From: CAZMZW01 sp964571135
Lineage (GTDB): Bacteria > Chloroflexota > Anaerolineae > Anaerolineales > Anaerolineaceae
Direction of reading: 5' to 3'
Assembly (NCBI GenBank): GCA_964571135.1
Contig: CAZMZW010000001.1
Span: forward strand, 186,001 to 250,000
DNA: 64,000 bases
A program made the translations under genes and the position numbers. The notes under the pieces are model-generated. The model made no database searches and was not told the origin of the DNA. It saw nothing but the letters and a program-made list of their open reading frames with translations. Every line of letters starts with the position of its first letter. Position 1 is the stretch's first letter. Below are positions 34,836 through 45,099 of this stretch, in pieces.

Positions 34836-36425
34836 ATGAAGAAACCGGTTCTTAATAATAAAAGTATTCTTTCACTTATTCGCTCCGAATGGTTTATTGT
34901 CACCATTTGTATCTTGTTTTTACTAATACTTGGGATTTTTATCTATGATGATTTCGGCATTCATTGGGATTCTGAATCGGTTCAAACCATCGGGCAGTTC
35001 AATTCAGAATATATCCAAAATAGAAATGAGTCTTTTTATCAGTTCGTAAATAGGTACTATGGTCCATTATTTGAAATATTGTTGTTTAATATCACAAAAG
35101 ATATGCCTGAACAGCAGATCTATTTCACCCGCCATCTTATTACTTATTTATTCTTCCTTCTGGGACTAATTGCCTTCTACTTCCTCAACAAACGGATCAT
35201 AAAACAGTGGAAGCTGGCGCTTCTGGGGTGCGCTTTTCTGGTGATTAGCCCGAGGATCTTTGGGGATGCGTTTTATAACAGCAAAGACATTTCTTTCCTT
35301 GTTGTATTTATTTTCAGTATATTAACCCTTCACATTTATCTTGAGAAAAGAACTATTATGCATTTGACGATCCACAGCGTTTCTTCTGCGGCTCTGATCG
35401 CGCTGCGTGTACCAGGTGTGGTTATCATAGTATTTACGCTGGGATTCATATTCTTAGACTTGTTCTTTCTTAAGAAACAGAAATGGCAGAATGCACTCGG
35501 GCATGCTATCATTTACTTTCTGCTTACCTGCTTTTTTACCTACTTATTCTGGCCCATCCTCTGGCATGATCCGATTAATGAAATCCAAAATGCATTTCTT
35601 ATGATGAGCCGTTTCCCCTGGCGGGGTGGGGTTGTCTTATATCGTGGAAGCTTTATCGATGCCGCGAATCTGCCCTGGCATTATATTCCGATATGGATGG
35701 CGATCACCATCCCTCTGGGGTATATCCTGTTAGCAATCGTTGGTTTTTTTGCTTTCGTAAAACAGATGATCCAATCCCAATGGAGTTTGATTTATACAGG
35801 GAATAGGGATTTTCTATTATTAGCCGGATGGCTTTTTGCTCCAGTTGCCGCTGTCATGCTTTTGCGTTCTGTATTGTATGACGGTTGGCGGCAAATGTTT
35901 TTTATCTACCCGGCCGTGATCGTTTTTTCAATAATGGGTGTAAAAGTATTGCTTAATTTGCAATGGAGGAAGATACCACAAAGAGTATTCTCGGCGGTCG
36001 TCGGGCTGTTGTTGATGGTTTCAATAATCGAGCCGCTAATCTTTATGGTTCAAAATCACCCGCTGGAAATGGTCTATTTCAACCAATTGATTACCATGAG
36101 AAAGCTGCATCTTCGTCAATATATTGAAATGGAATATTGGGGATTGTCATATCGCCAAGGTTTGGAATATGTGCTCTCATCGAATCCCGCAAAGCAAATT
36201 CGAATTGCAGTTGCGAACTCTCCCGGAAAGCAGAATGCGATGTTACTTTCTCCGTCTGATCGCGAACGCCTGGAATATGTATCGGAACCTGAAGAGGCAG
36301 ATTACTTTTTAACGAATTATCGTTATCATCCGGAGGATTATCCTTATCCAAATGAAGTATTCAAAATTAGAATAGGTAATGACACAATCTTTTCTGTTTT
36401 TCAATTGGAAAACAAACAACCCTAG
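34836..36425 (+). CDS. GT-C (family 39-like) membrane glycosyltransferase
   Basis: A 529-residue protein with about eleven membrane segments. The first extracytoplasmic loop holds YDDFGIHWDSES (about 38-49), the acidic motif in the position of the catalytic Asp/Glu of GT-C enzymes such as ArnT and protein mannosyltransferases. A second loop carries RIFGDAFYNSKD (about 150-161). The last about 80 residues form an extracytoplasmic domain. It would use a polyprenyl-phosphate sugar to glycosylate a lipid or protein outside the membrane. It converges with the following minus-strand membrane protein. Confidence 0.8.
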   Translation: MKKPVLNNKSILSLIRSEWFIVTICILFLLILGIFIYDDFGIHWDSESVQTIGQFNSEYIQNRNESFYQFVNRYYGPLFEILLFNITKDMPEQQIYFTRHLITYLFFLLGLIAFYFLNKRIIKQWKLALLGCAFLVISPRIFGDAFYNSKDISFLVVFIFSILTLHIYLEKRTIMHLTIHSVSSAALIALRVPGVVIIVFTLGFIFLDLFFLKKQKWQNALGHAIIYFLLTCFFTYLFWPILWHDPINEIQNAFLMMSRFPWRGGVVLYRGSFIDAANLPWHYIPIWMAITIPLGYILLAIVGFFAFVKQMIQSQWSLIYTGNRDFLLLAGWLFAPVAAVMLLRSVLYDGWRQMFFIYPAVIVFSIMGVKVLLNLQWRKIPQRVFSAVVGLLLMVSIIEPLIFMVQNHPLEMVYFNQLITMRKLHLRQYIEMEYWGLSYRQGLEYVLSSNPAKQIRIAVANSPGKQNAMLLSPSDRERLEYVSEPEEADYFLTNYRYHPEDYPYPNEVFKIRIGNDTIFSVFQLENKQP

Positions 36426-36441
36426 CTAATTAATAATCTTA

Positions 36442-38499
36442 CTATCCACCGCAGTGAAGTGAATCCAGACTATTCTTAATCAGTACCTGTTCTGGTTGAA
36501 TGATCTGCACCCTTTTCCACAAATCACACAACGCAGGCTGAAGGTCAGGTTTCTGAGATGCGACTTTTTGGGTAAGTTGAATTGCGACATCTTGGCGCGC
36601 AGTTCGCGCATAGGCTTCAATAAACACAAGATTTTCTGCTGGTTGAGATGCACTAAACCCATTTAGATAGGCTTTATCCCCGAGCGAGGCAATCTCTTTC
36701 CATTTACCCGTCTGGCGGGCTAATTCCGCTTTTTCAAAATAATAACACCAGGAATGTGGTGGTTCTTTCCCAAACAATGATTGCGGTAATAATGGTTGAG
36801 GAGCATCTGTAATGATCTGATCCAGGTTGGAAAGCGGAATAGCATCCAAAATCATATAGTTGGCGCCCGGTAAAGTATCCTTGTTGGAATATTCTGGATC
36901 CAGCACGCGCAAACATCCTGGATACTCTTGATAAATAACGACAACGTTATCTGTATTGGATGTGTATTTCATTGTCCGAAATTTCGAGGAAATTGGCATG
37001 CCGGATTTCAAACTCGGCAATAACTCACTCCCGATTCTGGCTTTTGTATAGGCAAGCATGAATGGCAGGTTGTACGGTTTTATCTCTGGGGCGTAGATCC
37101 AATTAAGTGGTGCAGTTAAGGATTGGTCTGTCACATAGGTCAAGGGGAGCTCATCAGTGGTAATTAAGGTCCCAGGTTTTAAAGCCGGAATTCTCCAGCT
37201 AAGCTGCCAGAACAATTGGCGTTGATTTTCCCATTCACGCCGAAAACTATTGGCTTTCATGAATTGCCAGCCAACCGCGAATGCAATTAATATGCAGGCA
37301 ATGAATATCTTACGATTTTTCTGTTGAACAAAAAAATCAACCAGGCCGATGATGAAAAGACTGCCTCCCAGCATCATCGAGATCATAAAACGATCCCAGC
37401 TGAATTCTAATTCAAAGGGTAAACCGGCCAACCAGGATGGGATTCTACCTGCCAGGATCCCAATTATCCCAAGCGTGATTGCTTGCCAGGCGAAAGAGTT
37501 GGATGAAAGCGTAGTATGGTGGTCGTCATTGGATTTTGAAACCACTAAAAAAGTGATTGCGAAACTGATAGCGATCAATCCCAGGGTTATCCAGGTCGTT
37601 GCCTGGGCAAGCGGTTTGGTTAACAATGCGATTGTGTTTGCCCACGCGTTGTATCCAGTTGTAACTATTGTCTGAATAAAATCCTCAACCGTTTTTGTGA
37701 TAAAGGTTATGAGGTTTGAATTGGAGAAGGAAACTATGTTTAACCCGTATGAATTGTAAGAGGGTGAATTGTGATACAGGTAAAGGAAGATTGCATTGGA
37801 TATCCATAGAAGTAGATATGGCAACCAGGCACGAATTGTCTTCGATATTATTATTTTCTGACCGGATAACTTTTCGCGTAGAACAAACCAAAGAATAAAT
37901 GGGCGCAGTAATTCCAATCCGAAAAAGTACTCAGTTGGATATAGACCCACAAACGTGAGGATAAGTGCAATCAGGCTGTATTTTAGACTGGCGGGATGTG
38001 TCCGGACTGCTTTTACCATAAACCCCAGCGACAGGAGATAGCAAAGAAGAGAGATCATTTCCTGATTTACATGGGTTAATGCAACCCACTGCTGGTTGTA
38101 ACCGGGAAAAACAACAAAAAAAAGTGAAACAAGTGTGACCTGTAATTTCGCGTTTGGCCAGATTTTTCGTAAAGACCAAAAAGCAGCCAATCCCGTGCAA
38201 AATCGGACAAAAAGACCAAATAATTGCCATGCAAGAGGGGATGTTCCAAAAATGGAAGTGGTAAAAGCAAAGATGGGACCTAAAAAAGGCCTGAATGGCA
38301 GGAAGGAAGGTATGAATTCTGCAGAGCCTAAAAACCTTACTGTCCATGCAAAGACCCAATCATCCCAAAAGAACCCAATCCAGGGGATCAATATTCCGTA
38401 TGCGAGAATGCATAGAAAGAAAATCAGAAAAATAGTAGTGAGGTTTTTTAGTTTGATCTTTTTTACCGATGAAATATGAATTGATAAAAAGTTTTTCAT
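36442..38499 (-). CDS. GT-C-like polytopic membrane protein
   Basis: A 685-residue protein with about twelve membrane segments in the first 415 residues and a C-terminal extracytoplasmic domain. The first loop motif GFFWDDWVFAW (acidic pair after helix 1) is in the location of the GT-C catalytic motif, so a lipid-linked sugar transferase is the best guess; I do not recognise a named family. ATG at 38499 is preferred (AAGGA about 13 bases upstream) over the first ATG of the open frame at 38565. Divergent from the TetR operon. Confidence 0.7.
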   Translation of the reverse strand: MKNFLSIHISSVKKIKLKNLTTIFLIFFLCILAYGILIPWIGFFWDDWVFAWTVRFLGSAEFIPSFLPFRPFLGPIFAFTTSIFGTSPLAWQLFGLFVRFCTGLAAFWSLRKIWPNAKLQVTLVSLFFVVFPGYNQQWVALTHVNQEMISLLCYLLSLGFMVKAVRTHPASLKYSLIALILTFVGLYPTEYFFGLELLRPFILWFVLREKLSGQKIIISKTIRAWLPYLLLWISNAIFLYLYHNSPSYNSYGLNIVSFSNSNLITFITKTVEDFIQTIVTTGYNAWANTIALLTKPLAQATTWITLGLIAISFAITFLVVSKSNDDHHTTLSSNSFAWQAITLGIIGILAGRIPSWLAGLPFELEFSWDRFMISMMLGGSLFIIGLVDFFVQQKNRKIFIACILIAFAVGWQFMKANSFRREWENQRQLFWQLSWRIPALKPGTLITTDELPLTYVTDQSLTAPLNWIYAPEIKPYNLPFMLAYTKARIGSELLPSLKSGMPISSKFRTMKYTSNTDNVVVIYQEYPGCLRVLDPEYSNKDTLPGANYMILDAIPLSNLDQIITDAPQPLLPQSLFGKEPPHSWCYYFEKAELARQTGKWKEIASLGDKAYLNGFSASQPAENLVFIEAYARTARQDVAIQLTQKVASQKPDLQPALCDLWKRVQIIQPEQVLIKNSLDSLHCGG

Positions 38500-38697
38500 G
38501 AAAATGAAAATTCCTTGTGTTCCATAATTCGTATATTGCTTTTTATAAATAAACCATAGAGACAATATTACATCATAAAAATATGGAAGGCAACCAAGCG
38601 ATGAATTATTGGATAAAGCAAGGAAAGTAAAGCTTATAGAAATTGATTGGTGATCATTTTAAATGAGATTTTTCAAGTTTATGGGACACTCGGAAAA

Positions 38698-38726
38698 TTG
38701 ACATTTGCACAGGTGAGGATTATATT
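38698..38726 (+). promoter_or_regulatory. Strong sigma70 promoter of the tetR efflux operon
   Basis: TTGACA (38698-38703) and TATATT (38721-38726) are 17 bases apart, an almost consensus promoter. It precedes the TetR gene by about 90 bases. Confidence 0.75.
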
Positions 38727-38753
38727 AATGGTTACAAATGGGTAATCGAAATG

Positions 38754-38767
38754 CGAATGACTATTCG
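38754..38767. promoter_or_regulatory. Possible TetR operator
   Basis: CGAAT and ATTCG form a perfect inverted repeat with a 4-base spacer, about 28 bases downstream of the -10 box and 48 bases before the TetR start. The position fits autorepression by the encoded regulator; this is inference. Confidence 0.45.
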
Positions 38768-38814
38768 TAAAAACAATTGTATTTTATTAACCACTAATAG
38801 GTCAAGTCAATAGA

Positions 38815-39456
38815 ATGATCGAAGAATTATCAATCACGCATACCAAAGCCCGCCGTAATCGCCGAATTACCCGTCAACGCAAGACGATAATGGATGCCGC
38901 TGCTCAACTTTTTGCGCAAAATGGTTACCAGGGAACCTCCATAAAAGATATCGCTGCCCTAATGGATATTGGCGAGAGCACTCTATATGGCTATTTCCCA
39001 GGTAAACAGGAAATATTGATGGCAATTCTTAACGAGCAGGCTGAAATGGTTGACTCCCTATCGGCACATCTTAATGAATTAAAAGATCGCGAATCAATTG
39101 TAAACCTCATCGATCTGATTACTGAAAAAATTGTATCCAACCTGGTGTACAACCGGGTTCTGTTTGCGGAAGCCTGGTTGAATGATAAGGTGCTGAAAGA
39201 ATTTGTGATGACCCGCTGGCTGCCTGTAATGGATTTGCTGCAAATCTTCATCTCTGAAAAAACAGCTGCCGGGATGTTTCGACCAATTGATCCCCAGCTG
39301 GCAGCCCGGATGATCATTGCTACATTTATTGGTGCTCTTTTACCAGTGTTACGCGGAATCGAACCTCCGCCGAATCCAAAACAGCGTCATATTCTGGCAG
39401 AATGCATTGTTGATCTCCTGTTCAACGGCCTCTCTGTACAGAAAGGTTTAGGATAG
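38815..39456 (+). CDS. TetR family transcriptional regulator
   Basis: A 213-residue regulator. The N-terminal helix-turn-helix is typical: IMDAAAQLFAQNGYQGTSIKDIAALMDIGESTLYGYFPGKQEILM (about residues 22-66). The C-terminal ligand domain is all-helical and not specific enough to predict an inducer. It is the first gene of a six-gene operon encoding an exporter and an adaptor, as in CecR-ybhGFSR of Escherichia coli. The next gene starts three bases after its stop. Confidence 0.92.
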   Translation: MIEELSITHTKARRNRRITRQRKTIMDAAAQLFAQNGYQGTSIKDIAALMDIGESTLYGYFPGKQEILMAILNEQAEMVDSLSAHLNELKDRESIVNLIDLITEKIVSNLVYNRVLFAEAWLNDKVLKEFVMTRWLPVMDLLQIFISEKTAAGMFRPIDPQLAARMIIATFIGALLPVLRGIEPPPNPKQRHILAECIVDLLFNGLSVQKGLG

Positions 39457-39458
39457 CC

Positions 39459-40592
39459 ATGCTCCAAAGAATTCTTGCAATCATTCAAAAGGAATTTGCT
39501 CAAGCCCTTCGAGATCGGGCGACCTTGATGATCATTATCACCATGCCTTTTTTACAACTGATCATCTTTGGGTATGCCATCAATACCAACATCCGCCACA
39601 TTGCCACTGTGGTGGTCGATCAAAGCATGGATGAGGCCAGCCGCAGTTATCTGAATGACATGGTAAATTCGAGTTATTTTGATATTGTAGAAAGTGCACC
39701 AGATCAAGCGAGTGCCATTCAATCCATTGATGCCAGCCGCACCCACGTGGCCATTGTGATCCCCCCGAATTTTTCCGACCATGTTCAGCGCGGCGATGCC
39801 CAGGTTTTGATTCTTGTGGATGGCTCAGATCTCTTCACTTCTCAGGCTGCCAATGCGTTTGCTTCCATTGTTGGTCAGGAGCACGCAATTAAGATCATTG
39901 CAAATCAGGTGGCTGCAGGTGGAGCGGTCATGGCGGCAGTGACTCTGCCATCTCTGGATGCTCGTTTGCGGGTTCTGTATAACCCGGACATGAAAGATCT
40001 TTGGTTCATTATCCCGGGTCTGGCAGCCATGCTCTTGCAAACCCAGGTGCTGACGCTTACCTCATCGGCGGTGGTAAAAGAGCGTGAAACCGGGACCATC
40101 GAACAAATACTGGTCACTCCGATTCGTCCATTGGAATTAATGATCGGTAAAGTCGTGCCCTTTATTATCCTTTCCATGCTTAACATGGTCACAGTGATTG
40201 GAATTGGCGTATTCTGGTTTGGCGTCCCCTTTACGGGGAGTTTCTGGCTGTTTATCGGTCTTTCCTTTCTATATGTTTTCAGCGGTCTTGGTCTGGGATT
40301 GCTGCTTTCCTCCATCTCTCAAAATCAGCGTCAGTCTCAGCAGCTAATGATGCTGTTCCTAATGGTTGGTTTGATCCTGGGGGGTTTCATGTTCCCACGC
40401 TATACCATGCCGCCGGCGATCCAGGCTCTTGGAAATCTTTTTCCGATGACCTTCTTTATTCCAATCTCAAGAGGCATCATTACCAAAGGTGTTGGCTTTT
40501 CAGTACTTGCTGACCAGGTGGTTTGGTTATCAATCTATATTGTGATTGTCATGATCCTGGCAGCCGTAACCTTTAAACAGAAATTAGATTAA
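39459..40592 (+). CDS. ABC-2 efflux permease (YbhS/YbhR type), first copy
   Basis: A 377-residue permease of the ABC-2 family with an N-terminal membrane segment (about 20-40), a large extracytoplasmic domain (about 45-175) and five membrane segments between 180 and 372. LRDRATLMIIITMPFLQLIIF and the TSSAVVKERETGTIEQILVTP loop are hallmarks of the YhhJ/YbhR subfamily that exports drugs or fatty acids. Two bases separate its stop from the next, related permease, which is probably its heterodimer partner. Confidence 0.92.
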   Translation: MLQRILAIIQKEFAQALRDRATLMIIITMPFLQLIIFGYAINTNIRHIATVVVDQSMDEASRSYLNDMVNSSYFDIVESAPDQASAIQSIDASRTHVAIVIPPNFSDHVQRGDAQVLILVDGSDLFTSQAANAFASIVGQEHAIKIIANQVAAGGAVMAAVTLPSLDARLRVLYNPDMKDLWFIIPGLAAMLLQTQVLTLTSSAVVKERETGTIEQILVTPIRPLELMIGKVVPFIILSMLNMVTVIGIGVFWFGVPFTGSFWLFIGLSFLYVFSGLGLGLLLSSISQNQRQSQQLMMLFLMVGLILGGFMFPRYTMPPAIQALGNLFPMTFFIPISRGIITKGVGFSVLADQVVWLSIYIVIVMILAAVTFKQKLD

Positions 40593-40594
40593 TT

Positions 40595-41746
40595 ATGCAG
40601 AAATCATTCCAACGCCTCAAGGCTCTTATTCGTAAAGAAATGGTGCAGATTCTGAGAGACCGCCGCACCCTCACACTTTTTTTCCTTCTACCGCTGATCG
40701 AGTTATTCCTTTTTGGCTATGCGGTTTCCCTGACTGTAACCCATTTACCCACGGCAATTGTTGACCAGAGTATGGATGCCCGCAGCCGAGATTTTATCCA
40801 GTCGTTGGTCAGTTCAGGAAATTTCGATACGAAAATGGTGTTGCTAAATGAACAGCAAGTGATCCAGGCAATTGATGCCGGAACTGTTAAAGCCGGGATT
40901 GTCATCCCACCTGTTTTTGCCGAAAAAGTCCTGCAGGGTAAAGGCAGCGTCTTGATCCTGCTGGATGGTTCAGATTCTTTCAGCGTTCAATCGGGATATA
41001 ACGCGGCGTCCAGCATTGCCCAGAAATATTCTCTGGAACTAACTGCCCAAAAAGTTCAGGTGAACGGAAACTCTCAGGTATCTGGAGTGGCCAATGGTCA
41101 ATTGCCCATTACCACTATAACGCGGGTATTATATAACCCGGATATCAATGACCTGGTATTTATTGTGCCCGGTCTGATCGCTGTAATCATGCAAATGATC
41201 GTGGTCACCCATTCTGCCCTTTCCATTGTGCGTGAACGTGAGTTGGGAACCATGGAGCAATTGTTATCCACACCTGCCCGGCCGCTCGAGATGGTCATTG
41301 CGAAACTTATCCCCGGAATGCTGGTGGCAGTTTTGGACATGGCCTTTATTCTGGTAATAGGCATTTTCTGGTTCGGCGTGCCATTCCAGGGCAGCATCCC
41401 TCTCCTTGCTATACTATCCATTCTTTTTATTATTTCTGGAATGGGTTTGGGATTGGTCATTTCAGCCATCGCCAAATCACAACGACAGGCACAGCAGTTT
41501 AGTGGTGTCATTCAGTTATTAACATTCTTACTCACCGGATTCATCTATTCGCGCGCCACCATGCCGTTATGGACACAGATTATCGGAAATTTAATGCCGT
41601 TAACCTATTACATCCGCATCATTCGCGGGATCATGACCAAAGGGGTGAGCCTTAATTATTTATATTCAGATACTCTTTCGTTGGTGTTATATGCCAGTAT
41701 TGCCCTGATCATTGCGGCTGCGGTTTCGAAAAAGAGATTGGATTGA
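40595..41746 (+). CDS. ABC-2 efflux permease (YbhS/YbhR type), second copy
   Basis: A 383-residue paralogue of the preceding permease with the same layout. LRDRRTLTLFFLLPLIELFLF near the N-terminus and HSALSIVRERELGTMEQLLSTP in the cytoplasmic loop confirm the family. The two permeases are distinct enough to serve as a heterodimer. The ATPase gene begins at or just after its stop codon. Confidence 0.92.
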   Translation: MQKSFQRLKALIRKEMVQILRDRRTLTLFFLLPLIELFLFGYAVSLTVTHLPTAIVDQSMDARSRDFIQSLVSSGNFDTKMVLLNEQQVIQAIDAGTVKAGIVIPPVFAEKVLQGKGSVLILLDGSDSFSVQSGYNAASSIAQKYSLELTAQKVQVNGNSQVSGVANGQLPITTITRVLYNPDINDLVFIVPGLIAVIMQMIVVTHSALSIVRERELGTMEQLLSTPARPLEMVIAKLIPGMLVAVLDMAFILVIGIFWFGVPFQGSIPLLAILSILFIISGMGLGLVISAIAKSQRQAQQFSGVIQLLTFLLTGFIYSRATMPLWTQIIGNLMPLTYYIRIIRGIMTKGVSLNYLYSDTLSLVLYASIALIIAAAVSKKRLD

Positions 41747-41751
41747 AAATC

Positions 41752-42714
41752 ATGGATAACGAAATTGTAATTTCAACCCGTGATCTGGTGAAGAAATTTA
41801 AAGGGCAGCAGGGTACAGTCACCGCGATCGATCACGTTTCTCTCGAAGTAAGGAAGGGTGAAACTTTTGGCCTGATCGGTCCGGATGGGGCAGGAAAAAG
41901 CACAACCACCCGGGTGATCCTGGGGTTGCTAAGACGGGACAGCGGAGAAAGCAGCATTCTTGGATTTGATTCGATGAATGATGTATATTCAATCCGTGAA
42001 CAAACCGGTTATATAGCCCAGCAATTTGCATTGCCCGCGGATATGACCGTTATGGAAAATGTAAGATTCTTCGCGGATCTGCACGGCATCTCAGGTAAAG
42101 AGCAAAAGAAAAATATTGATGAACTATTAAAATTTGCCGGTTTAACAGATTTTTCTTCCCGCCTTGCTGGCCGCCTTTCAGGAGGAATGAAGAAAAAACT
42201 GGCTCTGGCTTGCAGTCTCGTTCATGAACCAAAGGTTGTCCTGCTGGATGAGCCCACATTGGGAGTGGACCCAGTGAGCCGGCGGGAATTCTGGAATCTG
42301 CTTGGAAACCTTCGTTCAGAAAAGGGGATGACGATATTCGTATGTACTCCTTATATGGATGAAGCCGAACGCTGCAACCGGGTTGGATTGATTTATCAAG
42401 GCCGTTTGATCGCCCTGGATACACCGGCAGCGATTAAGAAGATGGTTCCGGGACAATTGCTGGAGTTTAAACCATCAAAGTTCAATCCTGCCCGTGAGAT
42501 TGTTATTGGTATGAAAGGCGTTTTGGAAGTACAGACCTATGGCGCCCTTTTACATATATTTGTGGATAATGTGGAACGGCGTAGATCTCAAATTGAAGTC
42601 GCTCTTAAAAGCCAGAAAATAACCTGCAGTGAAATGCGGCAGATTGAACCTCGCATGGAAGAGGCTTTCATCAGCCTGATCACTCGTCAGGAAACAGGAA
42701 ATAATGTCAAATAA
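41752..42714 (+). CDS. ABC efflux ATPase, first half (YbhF N-terminal-like)
   Basis: A 320-residue ATPase. Walker A reads GPDGAGKST, with Asp in place of the usual Asn, a mark of the N-terminal half of YbhF-type ATPases. The signature is LSGGMKKKLALAC and Walker B ends LLDEPTLGVDP. The position that normally holds the switch histidine reads CTPYMDEAE, with Pro at the H-loop site (TH to TP), so this subunit may have a degenerate ATPase site. ATG at 41752 is preferred to a TTG at 41743. It overlaps the second ATPase gene by 11 bases. Confidence 0.9.
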   Translation: MDNEIVISTRDLVKKFKGQQGTVTAIDHVSLEVRKGETFGLIGPDGAGKSTTTRVILGLLRRDSGESSILGFDSMNDVYSIREQTGYIAQQFALPADMTVMENVRFFADLHGISGKEQKKNIDELLKFAGLTDFSSRLAGRLSGGMKKKLALACSLVHEPKVVLLDEPTLGVDPVSRREFWNLLGNLRSEKGMTIFVCTPYMDEAERCNRVGLIYQGRLIALDTPAAIKKMVPGQLLEFKPSKFNPAREIVIGMKGVLEVQTYGALLHIFVDNVERRRSQIEVALKSQKITCSEMRQIEPRMEEAFISLITRQETGNNVK

Positions 42715-43690
42715 TCACCTGGATAAATCGCCTCAATCAGAAACACATGCCGGTGATCCGGTCAATGCAGAGAATCTGACCAAACGTTTTGGTGATTTTA
42801 CTGCGGTTGACCATGTTTCGTTCCAGATCCATGCCGGTGAAATATTTGGATGGCTTGGCCCCAATGGAGCCGGAAAGACCACAACCATCCGTATGCTGTT
42901 GGGGCTCATTCAACCCACCGAAGGCAACATCAATGTTTTGGGATTTGATCCTGTTACTCAGAAAAAAGAGATGCAGGCCAGGGTTGGCTATATGTCGCAA
43001 CTTTTTACTTTGTACAACGACTTGACAGCGATTGAAAACATCCGCTTCTATGGAAAAGTTTACGGGCTTTCCCGTGATCAATTGGCTGTGCGTCAGCGAG
43101 AGATCATTGAAATGGCTGGATTGAAAAATCGAGAAAACGCTGTCACGTCCACACTTTCGGGAGGTTGGAAACAACGTCTGGCTTTGGGCTGTGCCATAGT
43201 CCATAACCCGAAAGTAATATTTCTTGATGAACCCACCGCCGGGGTTGATCCAATCAGCCGGCGTGAATTCTGGGGGTTGATTTACGCCATGTCAAAAAAG
43301 GGCACAACTGTTCTGGTCACCACCCATTACATGGATGAAGCTGAACTATGCCAGCGTGTAGGGTTCATCAATATGGGCCGCCTGGTGGCGATGGGGACGC
43401 CGGAGGAATTGAAGATTAACCGGATGCATGGACAGGTTCTGGAAGTCAATACCTCTGATTCTGACCGGGCTATCCGCATTCTGAAAGAGGCACAGAATAA
43501 TAAAAGCCTTCCATTTGAGGAAGTGGCTTTGTATGGCGCTCAAATTCATGTGGTTGTGCCTGATGCGGCAAAATTTAAAAAGCCGGTTATGAAGCTTTTA
43601 GAAAAAGAGAATGTAAAGGTGATTGGCGTTGAAAAGATTGTTCCCACATTGGAAGATGTTTTCATTTCGACCATTAATGAATCGAAGTAG
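42704..43690 (+). CDS. ABC efflux ATPase, second half (YbhF C-terminal-like)
   Basis: A 328-residue ATPase with a full set of motifs: Walker A GPNGAGKTT, signature LSGGWKQRLALGC, Walker B FLDEPTAGVDP and switch histidine in TTHYMDEAE. In Escherichia coli YbhF both ATPase halves are in one chain; here they are two genes with overlapping ends (ATG inside the first gene's tail). It is likely the active partner of the preceding subunit. Confidence 0.92.
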   Translation: MSNNHLDKSPQSETHAGDPVNAENLTKRFGDFTAVDHVSFQIHAGEIFGWLGPNGAGKTTTIRMLLGLIQPTEGNINVLGFDPVTQKKEMQARVGYMSQLFTLYNDLTAIENIRFYGKVYGLSRDQLAVRQREIIEMAGLKNRENAVTSTLSGGWKQRLALGCAIVHNPKVIFLDEPTAGVDPISRREFWGLIYAMSKKGTTVLVTTHYMDEAELCQRVGFINMGRLVAMGTPEELKINRMHGQVLEVNTSDSDRAIRILKEAQNNKSLPFEEVALYGAQIHVVVPDAAKFKKPVMKLLEKENVKVIGVEKIVPTLEDVFISTINESK

Positions 43691-43734
43691 TTAAATAATA
43701 GAAAATGGATCACTTGATTTTTAAGGAGATAAAA

Positions 43735-45069
43735 ATGAGTACAAAACGTTGGATTTCAGTATCACTAATAATTTTCATGATTTATTTGAGTGGTTGTTCG
43801 GCAACAGGAAGCGCGAATACTGGAATCTTAAAGGCTTCAGGAACAATCTCTGTGACTTCTATCCAGATTGCACCTGAAATCAGCGGAAAAATTCTTGAAA
43901 TTAAAGTAGTCAAAGGCGATTCCGTAAAAACCGGGGATGTCCTTTTCAACATGGAAGATAATCTCTTGCAGGCTCAATTTGATCAAGCCAATGCAGCAGT
44001 TGAGGTGGCTCAAGCTAATCTGGATGCCGCGCAGGAAAAATTATCAGGCGCCCAAACCCAGTATGAAATTGCCATGCAAACTGTCCGTAAACAGGATAAA
44101 GCCACAAGAATCTCGGATTGGAAAACCTCCCCGCCGGATAGCGCAACCACCGGGTGGTATTTTCAAAGGGATGAAAAAGTCACCGCATTAAAAACCCTGG
44201 TGGAAATATCCCAAAAGGATTTGGATAATGCCTTGGCAAACTTGGATTCTGTCCTTAAAAGTGCCAGCAGTCAGGATTTTCTAAGCGTTGAAAAACGGAT
44301 AAACCAAGTTGAACAGATGCACGATATCGCTGAAACCACTCTTAAAGATGCCAAATTGGCCAGGGATACCGATCATATCCAGGATGCAGCCCAGGATGCC
44401 GCCGATGCTGCTCAGACCGAATTGGATGCTGCCAAGAATGCCTATGACCAAATGTTGCCATCAAGCGAAGCAACCAAGGTGATGGATGCCCGTGCAAAAG
44501 TGGCTGTTGCTGAAATAAACCTGATCAACACCCAGAATGCGCTCGATCGAGAGCAAACCGGAGACCAATCATTGCATGTGGTATCGGCTCAGTCTGCATT
44601 GGATCAGGCTAAGAGTTCGATAAAGCAGGTGAATGCGAATCTGACACAGGCAAAGGCCAACCTTCAGGTTGCCAAGATCCAGCTTGACAAGGCAATGGTA
44701 GCATCACCAATATCTGGAATCGTGCTTTCCAATCCGGTCAATGCAGGTGAAGTGATTGCAGCAGGAGCAACAGTTTTTGAAATTGGCAGCCTGGATCAGA
44801 TCACATTGGATGTGTATATTTCCGAAAATCAGTATGGCCAGGTCAAATTGGGGCAGACAGCTAGCGTAAAGGTTGATTCATTCCCCAATAAATCATTTGA
44901 AGGCAAGGTGACTTACATATCCGATCAGGCCGAGTTTACTCCCCGGACTGTCCAGACGGTTGAAAGCCGCAGCACGACTGTCTATAAAGTTGAGATCACC
45001 ATTGCCAATCCGGACCATGATCTAAAAGCAGGCATGCCTGCGGATGCGACCTTCACTCTGTCAAAGTGA
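43735..45069 (+). CDS. HlyD-family lipoprotein adaptor of the efflux system
   Basis: A 444-residue membrane-fusion protein made as a lipoprotein: signal peptide ending in lipobox LSGC with C21 as the lipidated residue. A biotinyl-lipoyl-like half (QIAPEISGKILEIKVVKGDSV, about 45-65) precedes a long alpha-helical hairpin (about 80-325, heptads rich in Ala/Gln/Asp) and the second half of the lipoyl domain (SPISGIVLSNPVNAGEVI), then a beta barrel. AAGGAG precedes the ATG at 43735. It links the ABC permeases to the outer layer, as YbhG does. Confidence 0.92.
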   Translation: MSTKRWISVSLIIFMIYLSGCSATGSANTGILKASGTISVTSIQIAPEISGKILEIKVVKGDSVKTGDVLFNMEDNLLQAQFDQANAAVEVAQANLDAAQEKLSGAQTQYEIAMQTVRKQDKATRISDWKTSPPDSATTGWYFQRDEKVTALKTLVEISQKDLDNALANLDSVLKSASSQDFLSVEKRINQVEQMHDIAETTLKDAKLARDTDHIQDAAQDAADAAQTELDAAKNAYDQMLPSSEATKVMDARAKVAVAEINLINTQNALDREQTGDQSLHVVSAQSALDQAKSSIKQVNANLTQAKANLQVAKIQLDKAMVASPISGIVLSNPVNAGEVIAAGATVFEIGSLDQITLDVYISENQYGQVKLGQTASVKVDSFPNKSFEGKVTYISDQAEFTPRTVQTVESRSTTVYKVEITIANPDHDLKAGMPADATFTLSK

Positions 45070-45099
45070 TAAGAAACTGAAATTTTTTTGGAGGTACAA